Of a stretch of DNA of 64,000 nucleotides, positions 1 to 12,009 are shown piece by piece. The number at the start of each line of letters is the position of its first letter. The stretch's first letter is position 1. The stretch is from Caprella mutica (Eukaryota > Arthropoda > Malacostraca > Amphipoda > Caprellidae), in NCBI GenBank assembly GCA_947561585.1, contig CANNZV010001598.1, positions 1 through 64,000 on the forward strand, written 5' to 3'. Position numbers and translations under genes: made by a program. The notes beneath the pieces are model-generated. The model saw only the letters and a list, made by a program, of their open reading frames with translations. It was not told where the DNA came from and searched no databases.

Positions 1-13
1 TATTACCGTATTG

Positions 14-155
14 CCAGTCTGCAAAATATGGGACATTTATAACAATTTCTGTGCGAACAATTCTTAATTTCCTCCTATATTTGCATGAATTTTACTGAGA
101 ACAGAAGCCAAAAAGGAGGATTTCTTGGAGAACACTACCAGTTTCAGCAGACTGG
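14..155. mobile_element. Short inverted-repeat element, family C copy 1
   Basis: About 142 bp bounded by CCAGTCTGCA at the left and CAGACTGG at the right. The internal sequence (gggacatt, gtgcgaacaa, tcctcctatatt, gagaacagaagcc) recurs at 7989-8132 and 8259-8405. It has no coding capacity, so it is a MITE-like element. Confidence 0.6.
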
Positions 156-209
156 CCTACAGTGGCCGTATTGAAATGTAAATAATTTTGAATGAATTCC
201 TATATTTAC

Positions 210-468
210 CCAGTCTGCAGAATATGGAACACTTTTCCAAGACTCTCTGCGGGAGTTTTTGATTGAATTTAAGAAATTTGAGATCTCTTCGGGAGATCTT
301 TAATTAATTCCTATGTTACCGTTAATTTAGCTGCGGAGATTTTGAATTAATTCCTATGTTACCATTAATTTAGCTGCGGGAGATTCTGAATCTGCTACTG
401 AGAGTCGGAGAATAACTGTTTCTCAAATTAAAATCTCTGCGAGAGAAGAGACACATTCTGCAGATTGG
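210..468. mobile_element. Short inverted-repeat element, family B copy 1
   Basis: About 259 bp with ends CCAGTCTGCAGAAT / ATTCTGCAGATTGG. The interior has two direct repeats of ttcctatgttacc plus attaatttagctgcggg. The same element lies in opposite orientation at 6167-6426. Confidence 0.6.
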
Positions 469-1865
469 ATATTTACAGAATTACAGTAAATATAGGAATT
501 CATTCAAAATTGTTCGGAGAGAATATCCCAAATATCTCCCATATTCTGCAGACTGCCAGATTGTATTTGGCGGTAAATTCCAAGGATATATCAGGAGATA
601 TTTAATTTCTCTAATAAAAAAATTCCTGCAATGTCGGAGGATATTTAGCTATTGCCTATTAATTCCTATATTACTATTAATTTTGTGAGGGGAAACTGGA
701 AAAATGTTGGAGGACTAGACAAATTTATGAAAAATGTTGGCAGCTATTTCTCAGATTTTAGAAAAAGTCAGGAGTTCAGTGCACCAAATACAAACTGGGC
801 AGACTGGAGTTATATATTTCATAATATTTGAAAAAATTGAACTCTGCATGGCACATGCTATACATGATTTTCTAATACTAAGCACTAAGCAGGGTTAATC
901 ATTAATAAACTTCGCACTCAGCAGTTGAGCATTCATCCCATATTTTAAAGTGTGGACAAAGTCGCCAGTATATTGGCGACTTTTGAGGGGTTAAATGAGT
1001 TGAAAAATATTTAAATAAGGAGTAAATTACTCCTAAAATAGTCTCAAGAGATGCACATGCATCAGGCATGAAACATAAGGATATTTCCAACTTCCAAGTG
1101 TAAAATCTTCACTAGGAAGTCAAATCTCTCCTTCAAAATACCTTAAATGTGGCGACCTGGATCCATTTTCTCACTAAACTGGCGACTATCCTGCCACACT
1201 TAGAAACATGGTATTCATCATAATTCATGGCCCCAGTCTGGAAAGAAGATGCACTTCGATAAATAAATTTAACGAAGTTTTTATGGAGAAAAATATTCTA
1301 TTCAAGATATTAACGACGGAAATTTGTTATAAAGTTTTATATTAAATATATTTACGACAGAAATTTATCAAAAAAATTAATTAATTAACGACTGTTACGA
1401 CTCATTATATAAACTAAATGGTAACCACAATGTGACAATATTTTGTTTACATAAGATCTAGATACATCATTACCGTAAAGATTGCACTGAACTTCTTGAC
1501 CAATAGAGTGGAGAGTTTTTAATGACGTCACATCATTTGGTGGTGTGAAGCACCAATGACAGCTCTTAGATATCAAACTACGTCTAGAATGTAATATTTT
1601 CAGAACATTGATCATGATTAGATTCTCTATTTTCGGTAGGTAGGTAGGCTAGGTACCTATCTAAATTAATAATCTAGGTAATTATTAGAGTAAACGGTAA
1701 ACCAGATAGTGTATCATATAAAGAGATTATCATAACTAATTTACATATTAATTAGTTATTGTAATTGATATTCATGATACCTCAAGGCAGACTAGGTATA
1801 TATATCATCGTAGTCTGTAGGTATCATGAAGTTATGAACGAAAGTAACTAGGTAGGCATACTAGG
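469..1865. other. Non-coding intergenic sequence with repeat remnants
   Basis: AT-rich. Contains more fragments of the CTGCAGACTG-type elements (to about 560), short GGCGAC-containing inverted pieces around 960-985 and 1150-1190, and ATCATGATAC-type palindromic pieces at 1760-1840. No gene seen on either strand. Confidence 0.4.
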
Positions 1866-2269
1866 GTAAGTTACAAATTATCAGTCAGTTCCACATCATC
1901 GGTCACATAAGATGATAAGATACAATGATATCTATTGATATCTACCTATTAATATTTATTCAATTTTTATTGGTATGCATTTAGGATGGCCATCTCCATT
2001 GGACTCAATAACCTAATAAGTAATAATGCGTACGTAAATTCCTCCCCATGCTAACACATAACCCCCATACACATACCCCAATTGCCCATTTCATTACTTG
2101 TCTCAGTTGTCTGGTAAATAATTACCTAATATATCATTACCTACATGTTTAATACCACAATAGGTAACACTACCTATTTTAAAAATTATTATTTTACCTA
2201 TCGTGTGTTCTCATACCTACATTTACATATGACCGAAGATGTGAAATTGACCGCTAATTCGTAACTTAC
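1866..2269. mobile_element. MITE-like element with TIR ending GTAAGTTAC
   Basis: Left end GTAAGTTACAAATTATCAGT; right end is the inverted version ending GCTAATTCGTAACTTAC. The subterminal motif CATCTTCGGTCATAT is shared by copies at 26580-26729, 51151-51357 and, decayed, 58926-59110. No coding capacity. Confidence 0.6.
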
Positions 2270-2532
2270 CAAGTTCCCCTATGTATAGGATTTCTATTCT
2301 AGGGCCGAAAATGTGTTATTGTACGATAACTTAGAACTTGCCTCAGATATAAGAAAAAGTTAAGGAATTTAACTAACACCTTAAATGGTTATTTTAATAT
2401 AGGCTTACCGCTTACTATAATTAAATAACCTGTAAAAGTAGTTAGTAAATTATACAATATTTGTGTGGTCGGAAATATGGAAACGTCTGGTAACTTGAAA
2501 CTTACCCTAGGTAGACTGGTACCCAATAATCT

Positions 2533-3190
2533 AGTTTATTAGCTTATGCACGTGATGGTACGTGAACTTCTGATTTAAATATTTTAATCAAACGTTTTAT
2601 AACTTTATAATTTCCTACTTACCTAATAATGATTATGTAATTTCTATTTAGATAGTTATCCATGATACTTGCACTCTTATATTGATAGGTATCCATGATA
2701 CCTCCAGGTATCATGGATAGTACCAATCGAAATAACGAGTTAAAATAGGTAGGTATATAGGTTTATATTTCTATGATCGAAAATGTGGAAGCGTACAATA
2801 ATTCAAACTACCTACTTCCAGTGATTTACGCTATTCCCAAGGTTTAAATACACTGTACATTGATAAAGTTTATTTATGTACAGCGTATTTAAATCTATGG
2901 AAGGGAATAGCGTAAATTACTGGAAGTAGGTACTTTGAATTATTGTATGGTTCCACATTTTCGATCACAGAAATATAAACCTATATACGGTATACCTACC
3001 TACCTATATTTCGATTGGTATCCATGATATTATACCTGGAGGTATAAGAGTGCAAGTATCATGGATAGCAATTTAAATTGAAATTACATAATAATTATTA
3101 GGTAAGTAGGAAATTATGAAATTTAAAAACGTATGATTAAAATATTCAAATCAGAAGTTCACATACCATCACGTACATAAGTTAATAAAC
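2533..3190. repeat. Large imperfect palindrome (foldback element), arms about 310 bp
   Basis: GTTTATTAGCTTATGCACGT on the left matches the reverse complement of the right end (ACGTACATAAGTTAATAAAC). The arms pair along their length around an axis near 2866, including GGGAATAGCGTAAAT, CCACATTTTCGATCA and GGTATCCATGAT segments. A single-strand hairpin of this size points to a foldback or MITE pair. No gene inside. Confidence 0.7.
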
Positions 3191-3550
3191 AAAATGGCTG
3201 TCAGGATGACGCGCTAATCTTAGCAGTCTCAAACATGTATTGAACTTGTTAAATATAGAAAAAGTTAATGCTATTCAATTAATATAAGCAGAGTATTAAG
3301 AATAATGGTTAATCAAGTTATGCAGTATACCTAATTAACACTAAATACCTTTCTATTATAAGTACAGCTAAATGTTTGAATTTAAGATTTTCAGTTCTAG
3401 ACATGTACCGGACAACTGTCTTGACTTGTACATGTTTTTCAGTATTTACAATTAGCCTAATATTTAAGAAATAATACGATCGAAAAATTTAGATTTGAAT
3501 TTGATAATTTATAAAGCACTACTTTAAACATTACTGTTAGTTTAATTAGG

Positions 3551-5606
3551 TAGCGTCGACCCGGATCGGTTCCCGCAGTGAATGATCCAGTGTCGGTTCC
3601 CGCACTCTATATAACTTCCAAAAGAAACATTATTTTTCAAATCTGTAAACACAGTCTAAAAGAGCCATTTCTTAGCAATCTTTTGATATATTTACATTTG
3701 ATGTACCTGAAAAATTTTCCACTGATGTTTTCAACTATCGCGCAAACTTTGACATTACAAGTAAACGAAAGATGATACCTATCTAAAAATTGGTATGCAT
3801 ATAGGGTATGTACTTGGTTAACATGCTTTAAAAGGAATTTTGTCAACTCAAGCCATTTCTAAAACTATAAAGGAAAACGTAAGTGCGAGAATCGACCCGA
3901 TCGATAAATATGGGCTAGGGTCGCTTCCCGCACTTTTTCAGGGTTGGTTCCCGCACATCAAAATATCCATATTACCATATTAAGTATATATTATATGTTT
4001 AGAGCGTGAGTAATATATTATATTTCTTCCAGGTTATCATAACTATTAAATACATTATATAACTTGTTTGATCATGCCGAAAAAAAAAATTCCAATAAAA
4101 AAAAGAGAAATAAATTAGATGAAAGCAAAGTAAGAGATGCGATTGGTAAAGTGGGAAGTGGACTCTATCAAGGAAAGCTGCAAAATAAATTGGAATTCAC
4201 GAATGGGCTTTCCGTGACCGAATGAAGAGAGCTAGGAGCAATAACAGTGATAGCAGTGGCCGGAGATAAGTTACACCCACTTATCATTTTTAAAGGTGAG
4301 ACCTGACGTAATAGTTACAAATTATGTAGTTCAGTGTTAAAATCACTATAAAATTGCTAATAGCGTATCATGCAGAATTGCTCTATAAAATCAAACTTTA
4401 TTTACAGGTGTCAACCTTATGGCTATTGGCACGCTCCCAATCCTTATCCTGGGACACAACATGCACGATCGGAAAAGCAGTGAAAGAGAACCACCACTAA
4501 CCTCCCGAGGAGAAAAGGAAACTCACACCTCAAGCAAGTCCCCAAAAGTAGCCAGGCGATATAGAAGAAACAAACATATCTGGTAGAGCCCACATCAATT
4601 ATCACAAAGAGAACACTTTCACTGAATTGAATACCTCATTCTATATGAAAGAAATATCTATCAATAGGAGTTTCGAGCAGATTTTGTAAGACCACTTCAC
4701 ACAAAGAGTGCAACATCGAAAAGTTCGATGTAGGATAAATCTTGAAGCTCAAGTTCTGACAATGGATGAATTAAGAATTTTGTGATCAAATAGAGAAAGA
4801 AAAGAAAATGAATTGTTAAAATAGGAAAACGGAAAAAGTAGATGAACAGTTGCAGCCAATTTGCTCCAGCACTATTGCTGAAGAATCAGACGTGGATATA
4901 GATAAGGCACCTGTATAAAATTTCAACCCCAGGCAACAGAGGAGTATTTGAAGAATGTAGAAGAAAAATATTGTTTAATTTGTGTAGTTTCATTTGGGAA
5001 GGAACTATTTTACATAGGCATTGGTAAACCAAATTGAACAATTGGTTTAAATAATTGTTCATAAACGGAAAAGCCACGTAAGGCCAGGGCATTCTATTAT
5101 TATTTTAAAGCCATATTCTAAGAATATATTATTTGATTAAAACTATACTAATTATAGTTTCATTTCTAGTTTATTTAGGAAATTCTGTATCTTAAATAAT
5201 GCATTTTCGTAACTTGTTTCATTTAACCTGACAACGTTATCAAAAGCAGTCATTATCGTAGTGTAGAGAGGACTAGCTACTCTTCATGGCTGATTCCCAC
5301 AACGTGGTAGATAATGAATGAGAGTCGGTTCCCGCACTGCGGGGCAGTTGAAAAAGGGTTGGTTCCCGCAGTGCGGGAACCAATCACGGGCACTGCGGGA
5401 AACAACCCCTTAAAGTCAGAATTCTCCCCCGCATATATTTCATCCCATAAAAGAGAAAGTACTAGAGATAGAAACTTAAGAATTACTACGATTATGCATC
5501 ATACAGAGGTGAATACTCTTGCCAATTTTTGTTAAGATACCTAACTTATTTTCCGAGTTATAGCAAAGTTTGCGCAAATTGCGGGAAGCGATCCTGGTCG
5601 ACGCTA
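3551..5606. mobile_element. Decayed TA-flanked DNA transposon with DDE transposase remnants
   Basis: The termini TAGCGTCGACC and GGTCGACGCTA form a TIR that continues as GGATCGGTTCCCGCA (left) and TGCGGGAAGCGATCC (right), about 28 bp. The GGTTCCCGCA motif recurs inside (3590s, 3925, 3945, 5320-5400), partly as back-to-back palindromes. On the plus strand near 4075 a degraded frame reads MPKKK...DESKVRDAIGKVGSGL and near 4230-4290 GAITVIAVAGDKLHPLIIFK, like the start and a DDE-domain block of pogo/Tigger-type transposases. There are stops and frameshifts, so it is inactive. Family assignment is moderate; the TIR is clear. Confidence 0.65.
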
Positions 5607-6166
5607 TTTTGAGTAAATATATTAAACTGAAAGAATGTACATAGCTATTAGCCTATATATAGATACTAGGATAACTTATGAATTATCAATCAGTTTCACA
5701 TCTTCGGTCTTATACATTCCTAAGAAAGAAGCTAGCCATATCATAATTATTATTATTTTAATTGGTATCATGAATGAATGCCATTGATAATTAAAATAAT
5801 AATAATTAGGTGCTATTCAGGGTTTCTGTGAGAAGGGGTGGGATAGGAGAGCACCCCCCCCCCCCCACCCTCCCTAAACCCCCTTCTTTCTATTTTATGA
5901 TAAATATACCTTTATACTTCAATTACCTACACTTTTTTTCCCCATATCTGCTTTAGTCACTCCTAATTGATAGCTAGTGAATGAAAATTTTGCTTTGACC
6001 ATCACATAATTATATAACTACCCCTAGTTTCAGAGAATGTTCATCGAGTCCCCAATATATCTTTTTTTTTCAAAAATAAGTCAACAAAAACTAGTAATGC
6101 AGTCGCCAGTCGTTAAAATTTAATTCCAATTTTGAAAGTCGACAGTCCTCAAAACCTATATTATTA
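5607..6166. other. Non-coding sequence with C-run and MITE fragment
   Basis: Contains a partial copy of the GTAAGTTAC family (5675-5720), a short inverted pair (taattattattatttt / aaaataataataatta, 5745-5810), and a 14-15 base C homopolymer near 5852. No gene. Confidence 0.35.
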
Positions 6167-6426
6167 CCAGTCTGCAGAATGCGTCTCTTCTCCCTCTGAG
6201 ACTTTAATTTGAGAGAGAGCTACTCTGTGACTCTCAGCAGCTGATTCAGAATCTCCCGCAGCTAAATTAATGGTAACATAGGAATTAATTCAAAATCTCC
6301 CGCAGCTAAATTAATGGTAACATAGGAATTAATTCAAGATCTCCCGCAGAGATCTCCAATTTCTGAAATTCAATCAAAAACTCCCGCAGAGAGTCTTGGA
6401 AAAATGTTCCATATTCTGCAGACTGG
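6167..6426. mobile_element. Short inverted-repeat element, family B copy 2 (inverted)
   Basis: About 260 bp, ends CCAGTCTGCAGAAT and ATTCTGCAGACTGG. Reverse-complement relative of 210-468, including the duplicated ATCTCCCGCAGCTAAATTAA block. Better preserved than copy 1. Confidence 0.7.
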
Positions 6427-7988
6427 TATTATTATACCTACCTAATTATCAAAAGTAAACATACCTTAACACTTTAGCCAGCCACTTTTTTTTGTTTTTC
6501 TGACTTTGAATAAAATATTTGATAATTTTTTTTAATTTATAAAAAAAAAATGAAGAGGACACATATGGCCAGTTGGTCCCATGGGACTACTATATGAAAG
6601 GAGACACGAGTGTCCACCTGGTCTGGCTGGTCACTAAAGGGTTAAAAATATAATTGAGAGCGTATCAGCCAATCAGAGAGAGGCAAACAACTGATACCAG
6701 CCAATCACAGAGAGGCATACTTTCATCCATAGTTATTCATTTTTTTACCAATAATTAGGCAGAGAGCATCGAATCAAAATTACAAGTAGTGACAACATCA
6801 TTCATAACAAAAGATTGCAATCATTTACAGAAAACAGAAAACCGATATACATAATACATCGCGTCATATCAAAACAAAATGGCGCCTTTGTTTACATTTC
6901 AACAAAGATGTTTTCTGCCATTCATACATGATTCTTGAGTCACCAATTTCAATTTTAAATCTAATTAAAGTGCTCCTTACTCATTAGGCATCTATATATG
7001 GGAAAGATACTTATTTTCACAAATTTTAAGTAGACAATTAATCGGCGACTTGGTACATACTCTTAAACTAGGTAACTCCGTATTAGGTATACGCCAAGTA
7101 AAATAGTATGTCTCATAAACTCACCATTTGTCTCTCCAGCTCTCTCCAAAATTCAACAAATTCTCTCCAAATTGATCAAATTATCATTAATTCTCTCCAA
7201 AATAACATTGTAGCATAGGAGAAAAATAGATAAAACTCGCCATTTGCAATTGAAGGGCTCAAATTACCTGTCACAAACTCGCCATTAAAATGGCGAGTTT
7301 GGACATGCTTTATTACTTGGGGTATACGTTTCACGTTTGTAATGCGTGACGCCAGCGTCGTCAGGTTATGCCTCTCTCTGGTTGGTTGATATTTGGCCAA
7401 TAGCGTTAAACATCTTCCTATTTATTGGTCTGTACTCTGTGGTATAATAGTAGTATAGTACGAGATATTAGTAAGTCTGATTTAATTTTACGACCAAGAT
7501 TATTGGTTAATATTTACAAAACGACGATTCTATTATTTTTCACGACGGTTTAAAATTAAACAAATAAATAAACGACGTTCTGCACTACTTTCCAGACTGG
7601 ATTCATGCCAGTCTCAAGTCTGCAAAGAGCGTCCATGTCACCAATTTCAAAGATCTTTGGAGACTATATTATAATTTGAGGGAAAATTCATCAAAACAAG
7701 ATCTTGGTGACTATTTTATTTTCTAATTAATTCCTATGTTTACACCAGTCTGCCAGTCTGTATTTGGTGCACAAAATTCCACTGACTTTTTCAAAAAGCT
7801 GAAAAAATCAACCATAAATTTCCAGTAATTTGGCTGATCCACCAACATTTTACCCATTTTTCCACCGAAAATTAATGGTAACATAGGAGTTAATAGCTAA
7901 AAATCCACCGACTTTGCCAAAATATTATTTTTTATGGAGAAAAATTCCACCGACATGTCGGTGGAATTTACCACGAAATACAGACTGG
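6427..7988. other. Non-coding intergenic repeats
   Basis: AT-rich. Short inverted piece AAACTCGCCATT / AATGGCGAGTTT at 7270-7300, repeated CTCTCTCCAAAAT-like words at 7135-7200, and many CAGTCTG-type words (7600-7990) suggesting nested element debris. No supportable gene. Confidence 0.35.
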
Positions 7989-8132
7989 CCAGTCTGCAGA
8001 ATATGGGACATTTTAAACATTTTCTGTGTGAACAATCCTTATTTTCCTCCTATATTCACATGTATATTACTGAGAACAGAAGCCTAAATAGGGGATTTCT
8101 TTGAGAACACTTTACCAGTTCCTGCAGTCTGG
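7989..8132. mobile_element. Family C element, copy 2
   Basis: CCAGTCTGCAGAATATGGGA start and CCTGCAGTCTGG end. Same interior as 14-155. Confidence 0.6.
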
Positions 8133-8258
8133 TGTTTACATGTTGTTACGTTGAGGTTGAAATTTGGTCATTTTGGAGACAAATTTGAAAAAATATGGAG
8201 ACTAATTATCCTGAAAATGAAATATGAAATCTTGGTGACAGATTTGACACACTTTGAA

Positions 8259-8405
8259 CCAGTTTGCAGAATATGGGACATTTTCTGTGCGAACAATCCT
8301 TAATTTCCTCCTATATTTACATGTTTATTATTGAGAACAGAAGCCAAAATACTAAATAGTAGATTTCTTGGAGAACAGTTGAGTTTACCAGTTCCTGCAG
8401 TCTGG
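8259..8405. mobile_element. Family C element, copy 3
   Basis: CCAGTTTGCAGAATATGGGA start and CCTGCAGTCTGG end. Closest to copy 2; carries a small internal duplication of ACTAAATAG. Confidence 0.6.
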
Positions 8406-8859
8406 ACTTTGCAGACTGGTATTCAGTATTCACTATTCAATATTCATGAGTAACTCTGTTAGAGTTTGAGTTTTCCACTCTGGCAGACTGGCACTGCCGC
8501 ACTAGCCACTAGGCATATGATTCAATATACCAAGTTAGGTATTAACTTTTTAATCAAATAAAATTTTAGAAAAAGAAAGAAAATAGAAAGATGTCGATGA
8601 TATCATGATTATAACTCCATTATTATTACGTGAAGCCCCTATTAAACTATTATCCATATCCAGGAATGCGGAAGCCTGAAGGGTTCCTTACAGCAGAAAT
8701 TGAATGGTAGGACTCAAGACAAAAATTACCAATTTTGAAGTTTGGACGCCTTTAGTTAGACAACCTATCACAGTCAACGTCAAAAGTGTTCTCCATATAA
8801 AGAAAAACTTACTTCACTTAACAGTTTAGATAGTAGAGTCCGAAAATCTAATTTATGGA

Positions 8860-10012
8860 ATATAGAAAATATTGCTCTTCAGTCAGTCAGTTTAATTTTG
8901 AATTCGCCTTCTCATCAACTTCATCATCCATGGTCTTCATCCAAATCCTCATCCGCTTCATTTCTTTCTTTCACTCTCCTTTACCTCCACATTTTCATCA
9001 AAATTTAGCTCTTCTTTCTCCTTCCCTCCTCTCCTAACAAAAACTCTCCAACCACATTCTGCCTCTCCTACACTCTCAGTCTCTACAAGACTGCAACCCC
9101 GATACCTCCCTCCTCTCCTCTCCACAATCCAACACAAAATGCAACAGGTCTTTCAAAGTTCCAGGTATTTCTCTCCACATATCATGCATCTCTCCTCATC
9201 CCTCTCTCCTCTCCTGTCTCCCAGCCACAAGCAGTTAATTAGTTCTCGCCCGGAACTCTATCCTGTCCCTCTCTCCTCCCTTGTAATCCTCCGCCCTCAT
9301 CTCCTTCTTTTACTCCCTATACATCATAAGTGTGCTCTTCTCATTTATCTCTTCCATTCACTCTTTCTCTCTACTCTCTTTGCTATTCTTCTTTTCACTT
9401 CGTTCCCATTCATCCTCTCTATATAACTCTTCAACCTCCAATCCAGCCCACTCCATGCATTCCTGCGTTCTCAATCTCTCCTAATGCAATTCAGAACTCC
9501 CTTCACCAATGCATTATCTCCATGCAACTTCCTTCTCTCATTCCGTAATCTGCCTCTCGCCACCCTACACTTAATCGTTCCAATGACCACCGACTTCCAG
9601 TACACCTTTCCCACCACCACTTTATGACAGCTCCTCTTCATAACTGAATATGTCATATTGCTCATTTTCTTTGTCCTTCATACACATTACACTTTCCTTC
9701 TATCTTGATCCCCAAATAACTGATCTCCTTCACTACTTCCACACATTCTATCTCTTGCACCTCCTCTCCTTCCATGTTGAACATCATACATTTGCTCTTC
9801 TCCATATTCATCTCCACTCCATACTCTTTCGCTTCCTCCTTCAGAATCTTCACAGTCCGCCTCGTTTCCTCCACACCTTTCGCCAGCAACATTCCATCAC
9901 CTGCAAAAAACAATGAAATAATCTTTACCCCTCCCATGCTCACTTCTCCTGCTGTCCTGTTCAACTCCTCAATGATTTTGTATATGAGGAGCTCTTCGGC
10001 AATAGAACACAA
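8860..10012 (-). pseudogene. Dead non-LTR retrotransposon (LINE) fragment, reverse transcriptase C-terminal part
   Basis: On the minus strand 9662-10012 reads through the RT palm region: ...SLFFAGDGMLLAKGVEETRR followed by NMEKSKCMMFNMEG and EISYLGIKIEGKC, typical of LINE reverse transcriptases. The catalytic FADD motif is FAGD, so a key aspartate is lost. The match continues in other frames to about 9060 (NCLxLGDR-like and a CxxC...H...C-like region) with stops, so it is broken. The strand is GA-rich throughout to about 8860. No 5' part is present, as usual for 5'-truncated LINE copies. Confidence 0.75.
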
Positions 10013-10019
10013 TAGTTAA

Positions 10020-10655
10020 CTAGATTACGTGCACTCGGTAGAGCGTATACCTTCGCCGCCGCTTACAAATGACCTTGACTATTGAATAATACTTGAGTTA
10101 TAAATGACCTTGACCTCAACCTTTGACCCTTTTTCTCCCAAAATCTAAAAAAACTGGTTCCTGGATAATGACTTATCGTCCCACTAAATTTCATGCAATT
10201 TGGATGAATATGTTTCGAGTTATAACTTATTAATGACTTTGACCTTTGACCGGAACGATCCTAAAGTTCTACCAAATGATTCCAGGATATTGACCAATCG
10301 CCCCATCAAATTTCAGACAATTTTGTTGAATACTTTTTCAGTTATAAATGGTCTTGACTTTGATATTTGCTAGCTCCCAAAATTTAACCAAATGGTTCCA
10401 GGATAATGATCAATCGTTCCACAAACTTTTACGAAATTTGACTGAAAAGTTTTTGAGTTATATATGACCTTGACCTTTGACCGGGTCGCTTCCAAAATTT
10501 TACCAGATGGTCCCAGGACAGTGACCAATCGTCCCACCAAATTTCAGATCATTTAATTATATGTATACTTTTGAGTTATGCGAATAAAAAGATGATAAAT
10601 AAATAAATAAATACCGCCTAAAATATAACCTTTAGCAATCTGTGAAGATAATAAG
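10020..10655. repeat. Interspersed repeat family D, copy 1
   Basis: Starts tagattacgtgcactcggta then gagcgtataccttcgcc, runs through several degenerate units containing TGACCTTGACCTTTGACC and TTTTGAGTTAT, and ends in an (ATAA)n tract plus a near-inverse of the start (cttt..gcaatctgtgaag). Copies at 27292-27808 and 27854-27976. The ends ACCTTCGC/GCGAAGGT are inverted. The class is uncertain (SINE-like or MITE). Confidence 0.65.
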
Positions 10656-11343
10656 TTTTTATACGGGTTAATTAATTTTCCATGATGAAGAGTATAAATA
10701 TATTTATTTAAGTAAATTCGTATTATTAACATGATAAGCTTATCAATTTCATTTAATTATTACTTATAATATAACCATGATAATTACTAATTTAACCAAA
10801 GTAATGGACGGAATAGATGAAAGTTAAGATTACTGCACATTCAAACTAACTAATCATTCGAACAATCCTCTAAATGGTCATACTTATTACTAATTAAACT
10901 AATTCAAATATTCTTTTAAAATATATACACTAAGAATATTAAGAGAACATTTCTCCATCTATGAGTAATTCTTATTATAATTAAATATAAAAATTCATAT
11001 AGCCAACAAGTGCATATAATAGTTTCTCTTATTTAACATTCGTTTCAATATATTTGAATTTTTATTCTCTTAATCCAAAATTCGTAGTTAGTTATCAAAC
11101 TATTAAACTTCTTTTAGTTTAAGTTCAGTAGTCGAAAGAAATTTTCAAATTAATAATTTTGCTATTTAAAAATCATCATTTGAGCAACGTTATAACCTAT
11201 TGAACCTTAGCTTTTAAAAGTATATAACAGGCTTCACCGCCAGAAATGATAGATAATAATCTAGAGATAAAATCGAAACGTAGAGAATATAAGTAGAGTA
11301 CAAGGGAGATAAAAAAAATACTTTGTACTTCACGATGTGAGTT
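10656..11343 (-). other. AT-rich downstream region, probable 3' UTR and end of gene
   Basis: No coding signature. The minus strand has AATAAA hexamers near 11061-11066 and 10696-10701, possible poly(A) signals for the filamin transcript. Hexamers are common in DNA this AT-rich, so this is weak. Confidence 0.35.
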
Positions 11344-12009
11344 CTAGTATAGAGTGTTGTTTCTTGACGAGTAATAATCAACATAACTTGAATGAAGTTT
11401 GCAATCTTTTTTGGGAGAAGTTTTAGATTTGTATTTCTTGTCATATTTCGGATGTTTGCCGTGTTTCAAACAATAAGGACTTTGTTCCATTTGCGCATAA
11501 TGAAAATGAGGATGAAATTGTTGATCTGTATTATAGATGGAGGAAGCGCCATCACCATTTAGTTTTTTTAACCCCTTACCAGGGGAGTGGTGATAGCGCA
11601 GAGATTTGCTGTCAAAGTCAGGGTGCATTGGAACCTGCCTAAACTGTTTGGGTCCTCTAGGCAGAGAACTACTGTAATGAGACATCAAACTTGGTGCACT
11701 CATGTATATTGGACCACCACCATTTATAGGATTCCATTCAGGACGGACGAAAGTCCTCGGTTGATGAGGAGGATAGTGGAGTTTCCTTCTCACGGTTAGA
11801 TTAGATCTATTTTGAGTGATTTGAGCATCGCCATGAATAGGAGTGAGCTGAGCGATGGCTTGAGAGGAGGCTATTTGACTCACAGCCGCTGAAGACATTT
11901 GAGACATGTTAGAGGAAGATTTCAAGGCTTTGGGTTTTCGGAGGAGCATTGTAGACGAAGAAGAAGCACCCCTGGGGGTACTGTTCATAGGCGGTGAGCC
12001 TGACATGTC
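11344..12009 (-). CDS. In-frame 221-codon extension after the filamin TGA (candidate readthrough)
   Basis: Immediately after the TGA at 12010-12012 the filamin frame continues GAC ATG TCA GGC and stays open for 221 codons to TAG at 11344-11346. The peptide is low-complexity and basic: a Ser-rich start (MSGSPPMNSTPRGASSSSTM), Pro/His stretches (HYPPHQPRTFVRP, YHHSPGKGLKKL) and a Lys-rich end (KYDKKYKSKTSPKKDC). GC content is near that of the exons and falls sharply to AT-rich sequence just past the TAG, which suggests real coding. I see no acceptor that would enter this frame downstream of the TGA. Options are stop-codon readthrough, a strain-specific nonsense mutation, a sequencing error at the TGA, or a recently lost C-terminus. 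The TGA is followed by G rather than the leaky CTA context. Confidence 0.55.
   Translation of the reverse strand, partial: DMSGSPPMNSTPRGASSSSTMLLRKPKALKSSSNMSQMSSAAVSQIASSQAIAQLTPIHGDAQITQNRSNLTVRRKLHYPPHQPRTFVRPEWNPINGGGPIYMSAPSLMSHYSSSLPRGPKQFRQVPMHPDFDSKSLRYHHSPGKGLKKLNGDGASSIYNTDQQFHPHFHYAQMEQSPYCLKHGKHPKYDKKYKSKTSPKKDCKLHSSYVDYYSSRNNTLY

Noticed and set aside
7176..7400. 74-codon minus-strand frame in the intergenic region
   Set aside because: Lies in repeat debris with an inverted piece; no domain or conserved motif.
10030..10060. Possible tRNA gene (GGTAGAGCG A-box-like word)
   Set aside because: No B box, no cloverleaf; it is the start of an interspersed repeat.
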